A stretch of 64,000 bases of DNA from Niabella insulamsoli. Its GTDB lineage: Bacteria; Bacteroidota; Bacteroidia; Chitinophagales; Chitinophagaceae. The stretch is taken from NCBI RefSeq assembly GCF_039652435.2, contig NZ_CP190246.1, positions 4,154,001 through 4,218,000 of the forward strand. The letters run 5' to 3'. The position numbers were made by a program, and so were the translations under genes. Under the pieces are notes generated by a model. That model searched no databases, was not told the DNA's origin, and was given only the letters and a program-made list of their open reading frames with translations. Shown here one piece after another: positions 8,881-17,715 of the stretch (positions are counted from its first letter, which is position 1; each line of letters begins with the position of its first letter).

Positions 8881-9363
8881 TTAGTGGCCCTCGCCTTTGG
8901 CAGGCGCTTCGGCGGGCGTGGTGTGAGAGGATGGCATTGTAGTTTCTTCGAAATGCTTATCATATCTATTGCGAAGGTTTTTATAAGACTGACCATCTGC
9001 TAAAAAAGCGATGATGAACCAGATGAATAATGCCAGCGGCACCACAATAGTCATAATAAAATTCCTGATTTCATCGCCCAGGTGCATAAATACCGATACG
9101 ATATAATATGCTTTAGCCAGGGTAAGGATACAAACAATACCTTTCAACAAAAGGATGAAAAAGTAGGGAGGCTCTCCTTTATGAAGAAAATAAATCAGGA
9201 AACCAATGGCGAGCTCTATTACTGTAATTACAGATAACAGAATCGTAGTTTTCTTTACTCTTTTTTTAAACTCAGCGTCGTCGGAATGGTGGTGATGCAC
9301 ACTTACTTCCGGGTAAGCCGCGGATGGAGAAATATCTTTTGTAGGATCGTAATGATTACTCAT
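8881..9363 (-). CDS. Cytochrome c oxidase subunit IV family protein
   Basis: Small accessory subunit of the heme-copper oxidase. The 160 residues contain three membrane helices (about 40-58, 67-90 and 100-123), with the central segment LAKAYYIVSVFMHL typical of bacterial COX4/CtaF/CyoD-type subunits. The N-terminus carries a His run (VHHHHSDD). It is the last gene of the 15-kb minus-strand respiratory operon and sits 45 bases after cox3. It probably helps assembly or stability rather than catalysis. Confidence 0.88.
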   Translation of the reverse strand: MSNHYDPTKDISPSAAYPEVSVHHHHSDDAEFKKRVKKTTILLSVITVIELAIGFLIYFLHKGEPPYFFILLLKGIVCILTLAKAYYIVSVFMHLGDEIRNFIMTIVVPLALFIWFIIAFLADGQSYKNLRNRYDKHFEETTMPSSHTTPAEAPAKGEGH

Positions 9364-9408
9364 AACCTTTATAAATGCTTAGTAATAATTTTATTTAATG
9401 CCTTTTGA

Positions 9409-10290
9409 TTATATCAGATAAAAACACAGGAACACGAACACCCAAACCAAATCTACAAAGTGCCAGTACAAGCCTGCTTTTTCTATCATCAGGTAATGCC
9501 CTTTATTTTCAAAAACATTCGAACGGGTCATTAATAACATAACGATATTGATGATCACACCGCTAAATACGTGGAAACCGTGGAAACCGGTAATACCATA
9601 GAAAAATCCGCCAAAAGCAACTGGCCCGGTCTCGCGCACATGAATGTCGGAGCTGCTTACCATTTGCGCCAGCTGATCTACCGGCATTTTTGCTAATTCC
9701 GCATGCGACGCTGTAGATAAGTGATTTTCATGGATCAATGTCGCCAAAGTTTCCGGTGAAGAATTTTGTAACGCTGCCGTCAGCTCAGGCCCGTGCACCA
9801 GCTGCCCCCATGGATTGTGGCGGGTGGTCTGACTGATCAATTCTATTTTACCGTCGATCAACGTAGCGTGTTCTGCCGTTAACAGGTGATGCCACTCCAA
9901 CGCCTGGCAACCCAAAAACGCCAAGCCACCAATGATCGTCCAAAGCAACCATTTTTGCACATCGGCTTTGTTTCTGTTGTGGCCGGCATGCACTGCCAAA
10001 ACCATGGTTACAGAACTGATGATCAAAATGAATGTCATGATACTCACAAAAACAAGCGGCAGGTTGGCATGGCCCGCGCCGGGCAATGCGTTAAAAACCA
10101 CGTTGGGGTCGGGCCAGAAATTCTGGCTAAACCTGGTGGTTCCATAGGAAATCAGGAACGCGCCGAAAGTGAAAGCATCGCTCATTAAAAAATACCACAT
10201 CATCACTTTTCCGTACTCAATATTAAAAGGGCTTTTGCCGCCGCTCCACCATTTGGTACGATGTGTGTTTACTGTTGCTTCGTGTGCCAT
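9409..10290 (-). CDS. Cytochrome c oxidase subunit III, long form with internal insertion
   Basis: Membrane subunit III of the aa3/caa3-type oxidase (293 residues). Conserved parts include WYFLMSDAFTFGAFL, the helix with QALEW, FYGITGFHGFHVFSG and the C-terminal YWHFVDLVWVFVFLCFYLI. Between QALEW and the FHGFHVFSG helix there is a hydrophilic insertion of about 85 residues (roughly 130-215) not present in the shorter paralogue next door. The gene is 15 bases from the second subunit III gene. The function of the insertion is unknown; it could contact alternative complex III or cytochrome c on the periplasmic side. Confidence 0.93.
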   Translation of the reverse strand: MAHEATVNTHRTKWWSGGKSPFNIEYGKVMMWYFLMSDAFTFGAFLISYGTTRFSQNFWPDPNVVFNALPGAGHANLPLVFVSIMTFILIISSVTMVLAVHAGHNRNKADVQKWLLWTIIGGLAFLGCQALEWHHLLTAEHATLIDGKIELISQTTRHNPWGQLVHGPELTAALQNSSPETLATLIHENHLSTASHAELAKMPVDQLAQMVSSSDIHVRETGPVAFGGFFYGITGFHGFHVFSGVIINIVMLLMTRSNVFENKGHYLMIEKAGLYWHFVDLVWVFVFLCFYLI

Positions 10291-10305
10291 TCCTTAAGAA
10301 AAATT

Positions 10306-10878
10306 TTATCCTACAATTAAAAAAAATATTAATAAATACAACCACAAAAGGTCGACAAAATGCCAGTACATGCCCATTACTTCAACCGGAGTGGAATTGT
10401 AATGTTTTGTTTTTCCTGCGACTGAACGTATCAGCATTACCGCCAGCGCAACCACGCCGCCGAGGATATGGAGGGCGTGCAGGCCGGCAATTGCATAAAA
10501 AAACTGGCCTGCTCCGGACGATCCTTTAAACCGGATATTCTGGTTCCACAAATCAAAAAAGCCAAATACCTGGCAAACTACAAATACCAGCCCCAATACA
10601 AACGTGGTCGTGATCAAAGAGCGGTAACGCAGCATTTCGCGCGCCTTGAAAGCCTTTGTCGCCATCTGCATAGTGACGCTGCTTGCCAGGATCACCACCG
10701 TCGACACCCAGAAAACCTTTGGCAATACCATGGTGCGCCACCCTGTCAAATTACTTTTTACGATAAATGCGCTCGTTAAACCGGCAAACATCATGATGAT
10801 ACTCGCCATGGCCACCCAAAGGGTAAACTTATGGGGGTGTAATCTTTTATGTTGTTCGCTACTCACTAATTCCATCAT
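10306..10878 (-). CDS. Cytochrome c oxidase subunit III, short paralogue
   Basis: A second subunit-III-like protein (190 residues, five membrane helices) with the family C-terminus MGMYWHFVDLLWLYLLIFFL and the GLHALHILGG helix. Paired subunit III genes are common in Bacteroidota oxidase operons, so both proteins may sit in the complex. The start could be either of two adjacent Met codons. It lies 79 bases after ctaB in the operon. Confidence 0.9.
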   Translation of the reverse strand: MMELVSSEQHKRLHPHKFTLWVAMASIIMMFAGLTSAFIVKSNLTGWRTMVLPKVFWVSTVVILASSVTMQMATKAFKAREMLRYRSLITTTFVLGLVFVVCQVFGFFDLWNQNIRFKGSSGAGQFFYAIAGLHALHILGGVVALAVMLIRSVAGKTKHYNSTPVEVMGMYWHFVDLLWLYLLIFFLIVG

Positions 10879-10957
10879 TATTTTATTTTGCCACCTGAGT
10901 GCCGTTGTCGATTTTTTTGTCTTTCGCTTTTTTAAAATTTTGATTGACCTCTCTGCA

Positions 10958-11836
10958 TCAGCCTTTCGCCAATAACAATGCTAACAGTACTACCGGTAAA
11001 TACATATAACTTCCAAACATCACATTTCTCGCGCTTTTTACATCCATCCTGTTATACAGCATCACACAACGCATAATCATGAACAGGTTGGCCGCTCCTA
11101 TCAACACCAAAGCTAAAATGCCGATCAATCCCGTTGCTGAGCTAATGCCGGTGAAAAACGGGGCGAACGTAATGGGCACGAGCAAAAGCGAATATACCAG
11201 CGTTTGCAGTGCTGTAAATTTCGTCGGCCCTTTATCGCTTGGCAACAGCTTAAATCCAGCTTCGCTGTAATCTTTATGCGCTACCCAGGCAATGGCCCAG
11301 AAATGTGGAAACTGCCACAAAAACTGGATACCGAACATCACGGCGCCGCCCAGCCAGTCGATTTGCTGTCCCGGAACGAATCCGGCTACCCAGCCGATCA
11401 GGCAAGGCAGCGCACCGGGTATCGCCCCTACCAATACCGCAATAGAATTGACTTTTTTTAAAGGCGTATAAACAAAAGCGTATAAAAACAAGCTAAACGC
11501 AGCGATGATGGCTGCTGTCCAGTTGAAATAATAGCCTAAAATAAATACACCGATGGCGCCTGTCAGTATCGCAAAGCCCCAACCTTGCTCGGGCGTTATG
11601 CGCCCGCTGGCAATGGGCCTTTTAGCGGTACGTTTCATCAACGCATCCGTATCTTTTTCTACTACCATATTGATGGTGTTGGCGCTTCCTGTAACCAACA
11701 TCCCACCTGCAAAGAGCAATACAATCCTCCACCAGTCAATCAACACTTCAGGTACCAGCAGGTAACTAATTACGCTGCTGAAAACTACCATTATACTTAA
11801 AGAGGGTTTTGTAAGTTGTACGAAATCTTTAAACAT
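10958..11836 (-). CDS. ctaB: Protoheme IX farnesyltransferase (heme O synthase)
   Basis: Adds a farnesyl group to heme B to make heme O, the precursor of heme A for the oxidase encoded here. It is a UbiA-type prenyltransferase with about eight or nine helices. The Asp-rich active-site motif appears as NMVVEKDTDALMKRTAKRP, followed by the family signature YTPLKKVNSIAVLVGAIPGALP. I place the start at MFKDFVQLTKPSLS (11836), which fits the family. A longer frame to 11887 would translate an intergenic hairpin. It lies between cox1 and cox3 as in many oxidase operons. Confidence 0.94.
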   Translation of the reverse strand: MFKDFVQLTKPSLSIMVVFSSVISYLLVPEVLIDWWRIVLLFAGGMLVTGSANTINMVVEKDTDALMKRTAKRPIASGRITPEQGWGFAILTGAIGVFILGYYFNWTAAIIAAFSLFLYAFVYTPLKKVNSIAVLVGAIPGALPCLIGWVAGFVPGQQIDWLGGAVMFGIQFLWQFPHFWAIAWVAHKDYSEAGFKLLPSDKGPTKFTALQTLVYSLLLVPITFAPFFTGISSATGLIGILALVLIGAANLFMIMRCVMLYNRMDVKSARNVMFGSYMYLPVVLLALLLAKG

Positions 11837-11848
11837 AGCGACTCCAGC

Positions 11849-11871
11849 CCCCTCTGGCTCCCCCGGAGGGG
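11849..11871. repeat. GC-rich intergenic hairpin upstream of ctaB
   Basis: CCCCTCTGG (11849-11857) pairs with CCGGAGGGG (11863-11871) around a 5-base loop, with one G-U wobble. It lies 12 bases before the ctaB start inside the operon. It could be an mRNA processing or stability element, or a dispersed intergenic palindrome. Confidence 0.5.
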
Positions 11872-11980
11872 AAGGAATCCGACGCACAACGCCCGCTTTT
11901 CAAATATTCATTATTATTTTCCAAATCTCTTTCTGTGCGACACGCTACATGCTACTTCTTTAAACGACTACCCTTGCCTC

Positions 11981-13795
11981 TTAATGCGCGCTTTCTTTTT
12001 CTCCAATCGGCTCGGTTTGCGGAATGAAATCCCTTCCATCTTTACCGTAGTCATACGCCCAACGATGCACTTCAGGAATTTCACCTTCCCAGTTACCGTG
12101 TCCCGGATGAATAGGTGTCGTCCACTCAAGCGTGGTTGCGCCCCATGGATTTAAAGATCTTACTCTTCTTCCTTTATACATCGAATAGAAATAGTTGAAG
12201 ACAAACATCAATTGCACTGCAAATACCATCACGGTTACCACCGTAATCATTGCGTCGAGGCCGTGAAACTGGTTAAAGCTCACCCAGCTGCTTTTATCGA
12301 GGTATCGGCGAGGCATGCCCGCGAAGCCCTGATAGTGCATCGGCCAGAAAATCAGATAAGCGCCGATCAGTGTCACCCAAAAATGGATGTAGCCTAAAGT
12401 GTTGTTCATATATCTTCCATACATTTTGGGGAACCAGTGATAAATACCGCAGAACATACCGAAAAATGCGGATACACCCATTACAATATGGAAGTGTGCA
12501 ATCACAAACATGGTATCATGAAGGTGAATATCAATAGTAGAGTTTCCTAAGAAGATCCCTGTTAATCCACCCGAGATAAATAAGCTTACGAATCCGATCG
12601 CAAAAAGCATGGCCGGCGTAAAACGAATATTACCTCTCCATAAAGTTGTCAGCCAGTTGAACACTTTAATAGCCGAAGGAACGGCAATCAGCAGCGTCAG
12701 CAGTACGAACACCGACCCGAGGAATGGGTTCATGCCCGTGACAAACATGTGGTGCGCCCATACCAAGAACGCCAGGATACAAATGGCAAAGAGAGAAAAC
12801 ACCATTGCCATATAACCGAAGATGGGTTTGCGCGCATTCACCGACATTACTTCCGACACGATACCCATGGTAGGCAGAATGATGATGTAAACCTCAGGGT
12901 GGCCCAGGAACCAGAACAAATGCTGGAACAGGATCGCGCTACCGCCTTCGTTTGAAAGCGCCTGACCCGCCACATAAATATCGCTCAGATAGAAGCTGGT
13001 GCCGAGGTGGCGATCAAACAACAATAAAATCAACCCTGAAAGCAATACAGGGAAAGAAAGCACACCTAAGATGGCGGTAAATAACAACGCCCATATTGTT
13101 AAGGGAACACGGGTCATTGACATACCTTTCGTCCGCATGTTTAAGATAGTAGCGATATAGTTCAACCCTCCCAATAATGAAGACACCACAAAAAGCGCCA
13201 TAGCTATAATCCAGTAATCCATTCCGGCTTTTGAACCTTCAGAAGCCTGGCCCAGTGCGCTCAACGGCGGATAGATCGTCCAACCGCCAGATGCCGGCCC
13301 TGTTTGAATGAATAAAGAAGCGAGCATTACCACACTTCCGCCGAAAAAGAACCAGTAAGAAAGCATGTTCATCATCGGAGAAGCCATATCCCTTGCGCCG
13401 ATTTGCAATGGAATAAGCAGGTTCGCGAAAGTGCCGCTCAAACCAGCTGTCAATACAAAGAATACCAAAACTGTTCCGTGCATTGTGGTTAGCGCGTAAT
13501 AAAACTCAGGCCTGATACGCCCGCCTTCAGCCCATTTTCCGAAAAAAGTTTCCAAAATAGGAAAGCTTTCCTCAGGAAAACCGAGTTGCAACCTGAACAA
13601 AACCGAGAACAACCCACCAATAATCGCCCATACGATTCCCGTTATCAGGAATTGCTTCGCGATCATTTTGTGATCCATGCTAAAAATATACTTCGAAATA
13701 AAAGTTTCTTTGTGATGCGCATGCACATGATGATGGTCATCCGCATGATGGCTGTGGCTCGCCGTTTCCTGGTTGGTATGTAAAGTATCGCTCAT
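11981..13795 (-). CDS. ctaD: Cytochrome c oxidase subunit I
   Basis: Catalytic subunit of the aa3/caa3-type proton-pumping oxidase that reduces O2 to water. The 604 residues hold about 12 helices. The active-site stretch FLGHPEVYIIILP carries the His-Tyr pair and the type-A1 Glu. CuB histidines occur in WAHHMFVTG, and heme ligands in the HFHIVMG helix. The N-terminus is unusually His-rich (about ten His in residues 14-28) before the conserved SMDHKMIAKQFLITG. It is followed downstream by ctaB and preceded by subunit II with a 39-base gap. Confidence 0.96.
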   Translation of the reverse strand: MSDTLHTNQETASHSHHADDHHHVHAHHKETFISKYIFSMDHKMIAKQFLITGIVWAIIGGLFSVLFRLQLGFPEESFPILETFFGKWAEGGRIRPEFYYALTTMHGTVLVFFVLTAGLSGTFANLLIPLQIGARDMASPMMNMLSYWFFFGGSVVMLASLFIQTGPASGGWTIYPPLSALGQASEGSKAGMDYWIIAMALFVVSSLLGGLNYIATILNMRTKGMSMTRVPLTIWALLFTAILGVLSFPVLLSGLILLLFDRHLGTSFYLSDIYVAGQALSNEGGSAILFQHLFWFLGHPEVYIIILPTMGIVSEVMSVNARKPIFGYMAMVFSLFAICILAFLVWAHHMFVTGMNPFLGSVFVLLTLLIAVPSAIKVFNWLTTLWRGNIRFTPAMLFAIGFVSLFISGGLTGIFLGNSTIDIHLHDTMFVIAHFHIVMGVSAFFGMFCGIYHWFPKMYGRYMNNTLGYIHFWVTLIGAYLIFWPMHYQGFAGMPRRYLDKSSWVSFNQFHGLDAMITVVTVMVFAVQLMFVFNYFYSMYKGRRVRSLNPWGATTLEWTTPIHPGHGNWEGEIPEVHRWAYDYGKDGRDFIPQTEPIGEKESAH

Positions 13796-13834
13796 AAAAA
13801 ATGTCCCCTTTATATATAGCTAAGGTATATTAAA

Positions 13835-14920
13835 TTATTTTTCTTTCGTTGAATCAGCAACTGCTGCGGTCGCGCTGTCGGCAACAGACGCCGGAGCAGC
13901 AGCCTGAGCCGTAGCGGCGGCAGTTTCCTGCTGTTTGTCTAACACGGCCGTTTGATAAGCAGCCTTTTGCGAGTAAAACCACTGATCATATTCTTCCTGT
14001 GTTTCTACAATAATTTCTCCTCTCATTCCGGTATGGCCGGCGCCGCACATCTGGTCGCAGGCAATTTCGAAAACAAAATCCTCGCGGCCTGTTTCCTTAA
14101 TCATCTCCTTGGTGGTTTTAATCGGTGTAAACCACAAGGTAGTTGGCGTACCCGGTACAGCATCCATTTTCAACCTGAAATGAGGCAGCCCCACACTGTG
14201 AATAACGTCTTTGGCGCCGATCACCAGCTTCACAGGCTTGTTTACCACCAGGTGCAATGGGCCTCCGGAAACGATGTCGTCGTGTGTGGCAACATCATCC
14301 CAAATCAGACCTAAAGAGTTATCCTGTGTTTCATCGATATATTTATAATTTTTCTTTCCCAAAACGCCGTCTTTTCCCGGATAGCGAAACTCCCATTTAA
14401 ACTGGCTGCCGGTAACCTCTACCGTAGCGGCGTTTTCAGGCGCGGTCCCTGTAATCTGGTACCAGTAAACCAATCCAAAAGAAATAAGCACCGTCAAAAC
14501 AATCGCCGGCACAACAGTCCAGATCATCTCCAGCTTGTTGTTGTGGGGGAAATAGTAAGGTTTTCTGTCTTCTCTTTCCTGATATTTAAAAGAATACCAA
14601 AACAAAAGGATTTGCGTAATAAAAAATACAATACCCGTAGCGATCAGCGTGTATTTCAGCATTCTGTCTACCTTAATACCATGATCTGACGCCGCGCCGC
14701 TAAGGCCGAGCGTTTTATCAGCCAATGTGTGGTGCGCCCAATAAACGCCGAAAAGGCCCACAACAAGGAACAATAGTAAAAGAAATGCATTGATCCGGTT
14801 AGACTGCTTTCTTGTTCTTTCCTCTCCTTGTATTATTGATACAAATTCAGTAGCCCTTGCAATCTGAAAGGTGATAATGAATCCCAATAATAAAATCGCT
14901 ATTAGTAAAAAAGTATGCAT
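13835..14920 (-). CDS. ctaC: Cytochrome c oxidase subunit II
   Basis: Accepts electrons from cytochrome c through the dinuclear CuA centre. The CuA ligands are visible: His in DVIHSVGLPHF, then the CDQMCGAGHTGM motif (Cys-x3-Cys-x3-His plus Met). The 361-residue protein has an extra N-terminal helix before the usual two (helices near 4-20, 45-62, 90-110 and 130-152). There is no fused cytochrome c domain, in line with electron transfer from ActA or ActE. The C-terminus is an Ala/Ser/Thr-rich tail of about 40 residues. Confidence 0.95.
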   Translation of the reverse strand: MHTFLLIAILLLGFIITFQIARATEFVSIIQGEERTRKQSNRINAFLLLLFLVVGLFGVYWAHHTLADKTLGLSGAASDHGIKVDRMLKYTLIATGIVFFITQILLFWYSFKYQEREDRKPYYFPHNNKLEMIWTVVPAIVLTVLISFGLVYWYQITGTAPENAATVEVTGSQFKWEFRYPGKDGVLGKKNYKYIDETQDNSLGLIWDDVATHDDIVSGGPLHLVVNKPVKLVIGAKDVIHSVGLPHFRLKMDAVPGTPTTLWFTPIKTTKEMIKETGREDFVFEIACDQMCGAGHTGMRGEIIVETQEEYDQWFYSQKAAYQTAVLDKQQETAAATAQAAAPASVADSATAAVADSTKEK

Positions 14921-15043
14921 ACGATGTATTGTTCTGTTATTGTTTTCTTTCTGTTTTTTAGCTTATGAGGTTCAATAACCCTTTGTTATCTTCCCCCGCA
15001 AACCCTTTATCTTATTGTTTACCTTTCAATAATTGAAAATTAA

Positions 15044-16303
15044 TTAGGTATGGTGGATAACACTTTCTTTGGCGAACGGATGATTTTCAACCGTCAGCGG
15101 ATATTTGCTTAAAGTCCGCGCCACCAACAACATAATCAATCCTACAAAGAACATTGCGATGCCCATGTCGAAAGCAATGTTTGGTACTTTATTGGGCGAG
15201 ACTGCCGGGAATACCATTTGGAAAAAGTCGAGCCAGTGCCCAAATAAAATTAATATAGATACAAAGGTTACGATCGTGTAGTTCCTTTTCGAGTCGCGGC
15301 TCATGAAGATCAGAATCGGACCTACAAAGTTGATGGTCAACATGGTCCAGAATATTCCGGCATAATGGCCTGGATTATAGGCGTTGCCGATCCTGTTCAC
15401 AAAATACACGGTTTCCTCAGGCTGGTTACTGTACCAGATCAGCATAAACTGAGAGAACCACAAGTAAGTCCAGAAAATGGAGAATGCGAACATGAATTTA
15501 CCAAGGTCGTGCAAATGCTCTTTGTTCACTGCGGGCAGCATGCCGTTGTTTTTTAGGAAAACGACATACAGGCTTATCAAAGCAATACCGGCTACAAACG
15601 TGCTGGCAAACGTGTACCAGCTATACATGGTGCTGAACCAGTGCGCATCGATACTCATCAACCATAACCAGGGCAGAGAAGACATGATCGTAAGTGCAAA
15701 TACCACGATGTATAAAGCCGCCATTACCGTATTGTCCCAAAGAAACTTCTTACGTGCTTCTACGGTAACAGGAGGATTGGTATCCAGGCTGCGCGAACGC
15801 TGGCGCATTTTCCAACCTAAGAATGACCAAAATACAACCGTGAACACGGTTACAACAGTATAAAATGTTTTATTTAAGAACCCGCTTTTAAATTTCAATA
15901 CCGGATCGTGCTCTACGTGAGCGGTATCCGTCCAGTGATAAATAACGTGATTGCCGCCAAATACGATAGATAATAAAATCACGGCTGCGATAACGCCGAT
16001 TACCGGCACCGCGGAAGATACCGCTTCTGTCACACGTGAAAAACCAATCTGCCAGCCGCCCCAGGCAAGGGTGGTTGCGCACATAAAGAACATGGCAGCG
16101 TTTACTACTAACAGGAAGTAGACACTGTTTTGCAACAGGCTTGCCCAAAAACGTGCATGGCTTCTGTGTACCTCTTCTTCGCTACCCGTAACCCCATGCG
16201 TTGAAATATACAATGCAATGGCTGCGATCAACCCTACACCCATTAACACATAAGCGATGGTGTTATATTTTTTTGTAGGTATAAATTTTTCTACTGTTGA
16301 CAT
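15044..16303 (-). CDS. actF: Alternative complex III subunit ActF (quinol:cytochrome c oxidoreductase)
   Basis: Membrane subunit related to the NrfD/PsrC-derived ActC/ActF pair, with about ten helices in 419 residues. It supports the membrane arm of alternative complex III, which oxidises menaquinol and reduces cytochrome c. The conserved stretches WLMSIDAHWFSTMYSWYTFAS, FWTYLWFSQFMLIWY and LFGHWLDFFQMVFP are characteristic. The C-terminus ends in a short His pair. It lies 29 bases after actE; cox2 follows after 123 bases. Confidence 0.93.
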   Translation of the reverse strand: MSTVEKFIPTKKYNTIAYVLMGVGLIAAIALYISTHGVTGSEEEVHRSHARFWASLLQNSVYFLLVVNAAMFFMCATTLAWGGWQIGFSRVTEAVSSAVPVIGVIAAVILLSIVFGGNHVIYHWTDTAHVEHDPVLKFKSGFLNKTFYTVVTVFTVVFWSFLGWKMRQRSRSLDTNPPVTVEARKKFLWDNTVMAALYIVVFALTIMSSLPWLWLMSIDAHWFSTMYSWYTFASTFVAGIALISLYVVFLKNNGMLPAVNKEHLHDLGKFMFAFSIFWTYLWFSQFMLIWYSNQPEETVYFVNRIGNAYNPGHYAGIFWTMLTINFVGPILIFMSRDSKRNYTIVTFVSILILFGHWLDFFQMVFPAVSPNKVPNIAFDMGIAMFFVGLIMLLVARTLSKYPLTVENHPFAKESVIHHT

Positions 16304-16332
16304 TCCTGATCTTTATTAAATAAGTTCTATAA

Positions 16333-16962
16333 TTAATTCGTCGCTGCTGTTGAACTGTCGGCTGGTGCCGCTGCTGCCGGAGCTGCTTTCTGCTGCTGTT
16401 TTGACTTGATATAAGTGATCACTTCCCAACGCTGCCGCGGCGAAAGCTGAGAAGCATAGCTGCCCATTTGTCCTTTACCGTAGGTCACCGAATAGAACAT
16501 GGTACCCGGCGCCATCGCGATCATTTCCGCATCCATGAAGTTTTTAGGCGCCGCAGAGTAAGGACCATCGCCTCCTTTGAACAAGGGGCCATTTCCATCA
16601 AGCTTATCGCCATGACAAATAGCACAATTAATCAAATACAGGCGTTCTGCTTCTTTCATGTTGATGGTAGCGGCCGCACTATCCAGCGGGTTTTTAAGAT
16701 TGGCTGATAAAGCGTATCCGGTCGAGTCGTGTTTAAGATCGAAGTGAAAAGCCAGATCATCCTCTCTCGAAACAGTTCCAGCCACCGGTAACCTGTCATA
16801 ATGCACACCCGAATCTTTCAACGCAGCGGTAGAAGCGTAGGTTTCATACGCCCGGCTGTAGAACATATCCGGCATATAGGCAATGCCAGGATCTTTACCT
16901 GCGCCACAACCCGCAGCCACCGCGCCCAGAAACAGAACTGCTATGTATAATTTCTTGTTCAT
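16333..16962 (-). CDS. actE: Alternative complex III monoheme cytochrome c subunit ActE
   Basis: Lipid-anchored monoheme cytochrome c that carries electrons from the multiheme ActA towards the oxidase. The lipobox is VAAGC (Cys19). The heme site is CAICH in LINCAICHGDKLDGNGP, and a Met ligand candidate lies in the GKGQMGSYASQL segment. It has 209 residues and an Ala/Pro-rich tail. Its place between actD and actF is standard for the operon. Confidence 0.93.
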   Translation of the reverse strand: MNKKLYIAVLFLGAVAAGCGAGKDPGIAYMPDMFYSRAYETYASTAALKDSGVHYDRLPVAGTVSREDDLAFHFDLKHDSTGYALSANLKNPLDSAAATINMKEAERLYLINCAICHGDKLDGNGPLFKGGDGPYSAAPKNFMDAEMIAMAPGTMFYSVTYGKGQMGSYASQLSPRQRWEVITYIKSKQQQKAAPAAAAPADSSTAATN

Positions 16963-17046
16963 ATTTGATATTCGATGCTTGATTCTATTTTATTATTCTT
17001 AATCTCTTATAAAGGCAGTTTCGCTACTGCGTATCGGCCTTTCCAT

Positions 17047-17634
17047 TTACACCTGGGGTGTTTTCTTTCCGAAACGAACCGTTTCCCGGTCGTAGCGTCC
17101 AATCCACCAGTCTGCTTCCCTGTGCTGAATTTCTACATCCTGCGCACCCACGCTTTGAAGAAAAGCCAGCGCTTCGGCTTCATTTGTTTTGTCGGTACAC
17201 TCGATCGCCATCGTAAATGTGTCATCCGTGCTGCGCAGGTTGAAGTGGTCCTTCTTTACAAAAGGCGCCAGCTGGCACAACCAGCAGAAAGTAAGCACCA
17301 TGCCCACAGCAGAAAACAATACGGTTAACTCAAACATGATGGGAATCCACGCAGGCAGGGAAAAATAAGGTTTACCGCCAAAGTTGATAGGCCAGTCATA
17401 CGTAAGCATGAAAGTGATAAACCCGATTGCCGTTGACGTACCGGTAATACCGTAGATAAACCCGGCGATGTGCAGGTCGGTGTCTTTTAATCCCATTACT
17501 TTATCCAAACCATGGATTGGAAAAGGCGTGTACACATCATGAATTTTGTATCCCGCACGACGCACTTTTGTTACCGCCGGAAACAAAACCGTTTCTTCGT
17601 AAAAATTACCTACAACAAATTTCTTAACGTTCAT
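17047..17634 (-). CDS. actD: Alternative complex III subunit ActD (DUF3341)
   Basis: A 195-residue DUF3341 protein with a cytoplasmic N-terminal domain, two membrane helices (about 60-80 and 97-118) and a short C-terminal domain. The YTPFPIHGLDKVMGLKDT motif and the following IYGITGTSTAIGFI helix are typical of ActD. It is a structural subunit with no redox cofactor. The C-terminal GRYDRETVRFGKKTPQV is intact. Confidence 0.93.
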   Translation of the reverse strand: MNVKKFVVGNFYEETVLFPAVTKVRRAGYKIHDVYTPFPIHGLDKVMGLKDTDLHIAGFIYGITGTSTAIGFITFMLTYDWPINFGGKPYFSLPAWIPIMFELTVLFSAVGMVLTFCWLCQLAPFVKKDHFNLRSTDDTFTMAIECTDKTNEAEALAFLQSVGAQDVEIQHREADWWIGRYDRETVRFGKKTPQV

Positions 17635-17715
17635 ATATTTTTTGTTACAGATTCAGGCTTTTGGCTTCCCGCTGCCCTTATCATCTTTTCAACTTAATAA
17701 CTGTTTCGCCGGTTT

